Source of the DNA: Chloracidobacterium sp.
GTDB lineage: Bacteria > Acidobacteriota > Blastocatellia > Pyrinomonadales > Pyrinomonadaceae
Assembly: GCA_016706275.1 (NCBI GenBank)
Contig: JADJJY010000003.1
Coordinates: 248,001 to 312,000, forward strand
Reading direction: 5' to 3'
DNA: 64,000 nt
Positions within the stretch are counted from its first letter, which is position 1, and every line of letters begins with the position of its first letter. The notes beneath the pieces are model-generated. The model ran no database searches. It was not told the origin of the DNA and worked only from the letters and a program-made list of their open reading frames with translations. The translations under genes and the position numbers were made by a program. This document shows positions 60,583 to 64,000 of this stretch, one piece after another.

Positions 60583-62256
60583 CTATTTCGACACGGCGAT
60601 GTTGTTTACGGTGAGGGTTGCTCCGATGGAGCGTTGAAATTCGGAGACGGCTTTGTTGAGGTCGGTTTGGGCCTGGAGTTCGCGGCCGCGGGCGGCGGTT
60701 AGCTCGGTTTGGCGTTGGAGCACGAGGTAAAATGTCGTGGTGCCGCCGCGAAACTGACGCTGCTCACTGGCGTAAAGCTCTTCGGCGGCGGTGCGGGCTG
60801 CGGTTGCGGATGCGAGACGTGACTCGGCGGAGCGCAGGGTTTGCAGGGCGTTGCGGACCTCGGCTTCGACGACCTGTTCGGTTTGGGCACGGTTGTTTGC
60901 AATGCGGTCGCCCTCGACCAGCGAGCGGCCAAAATTTGCTTTTGCCGTTCGGTTTCTCAACGGCAGCCCGATCTGAACGCCGACGCGGTAGGTCGGATAA
61001 TCGAGAGCGGCGAGATTTCCCAGCGACGAGCCGTAGCCGCCGACGAGGTTTGGCGGAACGTTTGCCGCACCCGACGAGAGCGGATTTGGCGTCCCCGCAA
61101 GTCCCGCCGCCGTGTACGAACCGACCAGGTCGATCTGAGGCTTTGTCTGATCCTTATAAAATCTTTGATCGATCTTATTTATCTCGGCGGACATTTCGAG
61201 CTGTTCGATCTCGGGGCGGTTTTTCATCGCCTCAGCCGTCGCTACTTCGAGCCCGATACGCGGGATCTGAGGATTTGTCGATGTCACCGGCATGATCGGC
61301 CGCGACCATTCAGCGGCGGACCGGTCGGGCAGAAGCAAAGTTTTTAGAACGTTTTCGGCGCGGGTGACGCTTTCCTGTGCGGAAAAGATGGACTGTTCAA
61401 ACGTCGCGATCTGTGCCTGTGCGGCAACGATCTCGATCGGTGCCAGCACGCCCTTATCGACGAGGCGTTTGTTGCTCTCAAGCTGTTCGCGTGCCTGTGC
61501 GAGCGTGTCGTTTTGCACCTGTAGATTGCGTAGAGCAAAGACGAGGTCCCAGTATGCCTGTTCGACAGACGAGATCGAGTCGATCGCTTTCAGCCTAAGG
61601 AGCGAAGAGGAAATCTCGGTGTTCTTACCGGCGATCATTATGCTGCGTCGGTTGGCATCAATTCGAAGCCCACGCCACAACGGCTGTGTGTATGTCGCGA
61701 TCAGATTTGTCGGGAATTGCGGATTAAGCGTCGCATTGCGGTTGGTCGTGACCGTGCGTGCCTGATTAAAAATGACGTCATACGAACCGCCAAATCGCGG
61801 CGTAAAACCGGACAGGCCGATGTCGTTAAAAAACTGCCGCTGCGTCACAGAACCATTGACCGCACCGCCGATGGTCGATGCCGTGGGCGTCGTGCGGCTC
61901 TCATAAAACGTCTGCGAGTTAAAGAACGGATCGTAAATTCCCTTTGACGCTTTGAGGTTAAAGTCCGAGATCTGAGCATCATTTCGCGAAACGTCGATGT
62001 CGTTGTTGTTCTTGAGCGCCATGTCGATCGCGTCGGTGAGAGAAAGCGATAGCGGATCGGCAGTGTTCACGCCAACACGCGAAGGGTCGGGCATCGGTTT
62101 GAGCGGGGTCGTAAATGTCGGCTGAATAGGCGTCGGCTCAGGCGTTGGGGTCAGCGTTTGAGCACTTACCACATGAGCCAAAACTAAAAACCCGAAAATC
62201 GCTAATACTACCGAAAAGGTTCGGCGAGAGATGTTTGGAGATGAGACATTCATCAT
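60583..62256 (-). CDS. TolC-family outer-membrane efflux protein
   Basis: 557 residues. A signal peptide (VVLAIFGFLVLAHVVSAQ) and a Pro-Thr stretch (TPTPEPTPIQPTFTTPLKP) precede two repeated OEP units with the usual coiled helices: LSLTDAIDMALKNNNDIDVS, AYWDLVFALRNLQVQNDTLA, and RTAAEELYASEQRQFRGGTT. Trimers form the outer-membrane tunnel of tripartite pumps. The ATG overlaps the stop of the RND pump gene by 4 bases, so both are made from one operon. About 420 residues of core and a longer N-terminal segment are typical of the Acidobacteria branch. Confidence 0.93.
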   Translation of the reverse strand: MMNVSSPNISRRTFSVVLAIFGFLVLAHVVSAQTLTPTPEPTPIQPTFTTPLKPMPDPSRVGVNTADPLSLSLTDAIDMALKNNNDIDVSRNDAQISDFNLKASKGIYDPFFNSQTFYESRTTPTASTIGGAVNGSVTQRQFFNDIGLSGFTPRFGGSYDVIFNQARTVTTNRNATLNPQFPTNLIATYTQPLWRGLRIDANRRSIMIAGKNTEISSSLLRLKAIDSISSVEQAYWDLVFALRNLQVQNDTLAQAREQLESNKRLVDKGVLAPIEIVAAQAQIATFEQSIFSAQESVTRAENVLKTLLLPDRSAAEWSRPIMPVTSTNPQIPRIGLEVATAEAMKNRPEIEQLEMSAEINKIDQRFYKDQTKPQIDLVGSYTAAGLAGTPNPLSSGAANVPPNLVGGYGSSLGNLAALDYPTYRVGVQIGLPLRNRTAKANFGRSLVEGDRIANNRAQTEQVVEAEVRNALQTLRSAESRLASATAARTAAEELYASEQRQFRGGTTTFYLVLQRQTELTAARGRELQAQTDLNKAVSEFQRSIGATLTVNNIAVSK

Positions 62257-64000
62257 GCCGTTTCCCCCTCCTCGTTGCTCTCTACGTTCCTGTCTCCCTC
62301 TTTTGGCTTTCGCTTAAATTTCGATGCCAATCCGCTAAACGCTCCGCCGATCTTGCGAAAGATGGTCAGTTCTTGGGCGTCGTCAAAGATCGAATAGAAA
62401 ACAGGCACCGCGAGGAGTGTTAGCAGCAGACACAACGACTGGCCGCCGACGACTAAAATACCGATCGAGCGGTTGGTCGCCGCACCGGCTCCGCTGCCGA
62501 TGATGAGCGGGATCATACCCGCGACTAGAGCGATCGTTGTCATCAGGATCGGACGCAACCGGTCGCGATTTGCCTGGATGATCGCATCGTAGCGTCCCAT
62601 TCCCCGCGAACGCAGCGTGTTTGTATGGTCGATCTGCAAGATGGCATTTTTCTTAACGATACCGAAAAGCAGCAGTATGCCGAGTGCCGAAAAGATATTG
62701 AGCGTCTGTCCCGCGAGGGCTGTCGATATCAGAGCGAACGGCACCGACAGCGGCAGCGTGAGCAGGATCGTCACCGGATGGATAAACGATTCGAACTGCG
62801 CCGCGAGGATCAGATACATAAACACAAACGAGAGCAGAAAGGCGAGCAGGAACGAATCGAACGCCCGCTGTAGCTCTTTTGACTGGCCCTGGACGCCGCT
62901 GGAATATTCGGACGGCAGATTTAGCTCTTTAACGTATCCCTCAAGTTTTGCCAGGGCGTCGGCCTCCGACGTATTTGGCGGCAAGCTCGACGAAATCGTC
63001 ACGACACGCTGGCGGTTCAAACGGGCGATGGTTGACGGGCTGCGAGCCTCTTGCGGGGTCACTAAACGGTCGAGTGCGACCGGGTCGCTTTTGTTCGACG
63101 CGACGGTAAAATACTGTAAATTCTCACGCGTCCGGCGAAACTTTTCGTCGGCCTGGACGACGACATCATATTGCTGCGTGCCTTCGCTAAAGGTCGAGAC
63201 GCGCTGTCCGGCGGCGGCAATATTAAGAGCTCGCGAGATGTCCGATGCATTGACCCCGAGGTCAGCTGCCTTTGCTCGATCGATGACAAAACGCACCTCA
63301 GGCGTACCGAGGTCAACAGAGTTGTCAGGGTCGCGAAAGCTCGGGTCCTGTTTCATCTTTTCGACCAGTTGGTTGGCGTAATTATTGAGCTGCTCCATGT
63401 CGGGGCCCGAGATAAAATAGCCAATGCCCGATCCGCCGCGTCCAAGCCCGATGCCCTGCGCGATCGACGACGAAGCCGACACATTAACACGCCAGTCCTT
63501 GTTCGTGTATTGTTTGACGATCTGGCGGGCCTGATTGATCAGTTGAGCCTGACCTTGCTTGCGTTCGCTCACAGGTACGAGACTGACGGTAATGCTGCCG
63601 CTGTTGCCGCCACCTCCACCACCGCCGCCAAAGCCACCGGCGTTGACGACCGTGTTGCGCAGGCTTGGAAGCTGTTCGCGAACGTCACGCGCGATGCGGT
63701 CGAGGATCGATTGAGTCGCTGCAAGTGAAGTGCCTTGCGGCCCGCGAACACTGATCTGAAATACCGATTCGTCCTCGTCCGGCAAAAACGCCATGCCGAC
63801 ATATTTATATAACGGCACGATCGAGGCGACAGTCAGGACGCAGATAAGCACGACTGCCCAGCGAAAACGCATCGCCAGCTTGAGCATCCACGTGTAACCG
63901 CCATCGACCTTGCTATAAAACCACCCGGACTTGGAACTAGTTTCGAGTTCCGAGTTCTGAGTTCCGAGTTTTTGGCCGTTTTGTTCATCAGCGTCACCAA
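62253..64000 (-). CDS. RND-family efflux pump, C-terminal part
   Basis: The frame is open to the window edge (about 580 residues seen), so the N-terminal half lies outside. The visible part covers the second large periplasmic loop (FLPDEDESVFQISVRGPQGT; SSSLPPNTSEADALAKLEGY) and the last membrane helices with LILAAQFESFIHPVTILLTL, IVKKNAILQIDHTNTL and RLRPILMTTIALVAGMIPL. This is the HAE1/AcrB-MdtB class that exports drugs or other small molecules by proton exchange. It overlaps the TolC start by 4 bases. The linker LGTQNSELETSS near the edge is coded by a GAGTTCC heptamer repeat (63941-63971). Confidence 0.93.
   Translation of the reverse strand, partial: GDADEQNGQKLGTQNSELETSSKSGWFYSKVDGGYTWMLKLAMRFRWAVVLICVLTVASIVPLYKYVGMAFLPDEDESVFQISVRGPQGTSLAATQSILDRIARDVREQLPSLRNTVVNAGGFGGGGGGGGNSGSITVSLVPVSERKQGQAQLINQARQIVKQYTNKDWRVNVSASSSIAQGIGLGRGGSGIGYFISGPDMEQLNNYANQLVEKMKQDPSFRDPDNSVDLGTPEVRFVIDRAKAADLGVNASDISRALNIAAAGQRVSTFSEGTQQYDVVVQADEKFRRTRENLQYFTVASNKSDPVALDRLVTPQEARSPSTIARLNRQRVVTISSSLPPNTSEADALAKLEGYVKELNLPSEYSSGVQGQSKELQRAFDSFLLAFLLSFVFMYLILAAQFESFIHPVTILLTLPLSVPFALISTALAGQTLNIFSALGILLLFGIVKKNAILQIDHTNTLRSRGMGRYDAIIQANRDRLRPILMTTIALVAGMIPLIIGSGAGAATNRSIGILVVGGQSLCLLLTLLAVPVFYSIFDDAQELTIFRKIGGAFSGLASKFKRKPKEGDRNVESNEEGETA
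63941..63971. repeat. In-frame GAGTTCC heptamer repeat within the RND gene
   Basis: GAGTTCC, GAGTTCT, GAGTTCC, GAGTTTT in tandem. On the coding strand it adds about ten residues (GTQNSELETS) to the cytoplasmic linker of the pump. Confidence 0.88.

Overview
The window looks like the chromosome of a diderm, heterotrophic bacterium, most likely an Acidobacteriota of the Blastocatellia type. The points in favour are medium GC, a CPxC...FCxxDG zinc-ribbon leader fused to FtsK, a TonB receptor with a carboxypeptidase-regulatory-like N-terminus, Lnt, TolC and RND export, and CCA ends encoded in both tRNA genes. The assignment rests on gene style only; no rRNA is present.

Layout: 0-4 kb holds the end of an NTF2-like gene, comEA-comEC competence genes and an IS200/REP-type tyrosine transposase flanked by mirror-image palindromes. 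4-10 kb has ftsK, a four-helix-bundle (S23-type) gene inside a heptamer inverted repeat, prfB with its programmed frameshift, and lnt. 10.0-10.3 kb carries a structured RNA with RNase P-like motifs. 10-24 kb is housekeeping: a TPR protein, tRNA-Glu, polA, an M14 peptidase, an MFS transporter, tRNA-Ala, an EEP-fold hydrolase, an ATP-grasp protein, an M50 protease and trpS. 24-31 kb has scpA-scpB-rluB, an acyl-CoA dehydrogenase and meaB-mce. The catalytic methylmalonyl-CoA mutase subunit lies at 42.9 kb, so the methylmalonyl-CoA pathway is split over two sites. 31-46 kb holds a PPIase, mtnP, a PfkB kinase, fabI, a LOG protein, a second S23-type gene, cutA, an M48 peptidase, rlmD and a PilT-like ATPase. 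47-51 kb is a group of small envelope or stress genes (DUF5670/lmo0937-type, a Crp-type regulator, YtxH, a glycine-zipper protein). A TonB receptor follows.

54-60.6 kb is an accessory region: a 21-bp tandem repeat, a PUA-like orphan, a UPF0489 remnant, a restriction-endonuclease-like gene, a nuclease-DUF2075 ATPase and a further coding remnant. Four genes there have frame disruptions, whereas no clear unprogrammed disruption was seen elsewhere. The window ends in a TolC-RND efflux operon that runs off the edge.

The most unusual layer is the repeats. More than twenty loci carry short-unit (7- or 9-nt) tandem repeats, usually as two opposed arms that would fold into hairpins at gene junctions. 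Some supply stop or start codons, and some lie in frame inside comEC, lnt and the RND gene. Both S23-type genes sit exactly between two such arms. This suggests a RAYT/REP-like or IVS-like relationship between the protein family and the repeats, which is my main hypothesis for a system worth checking.
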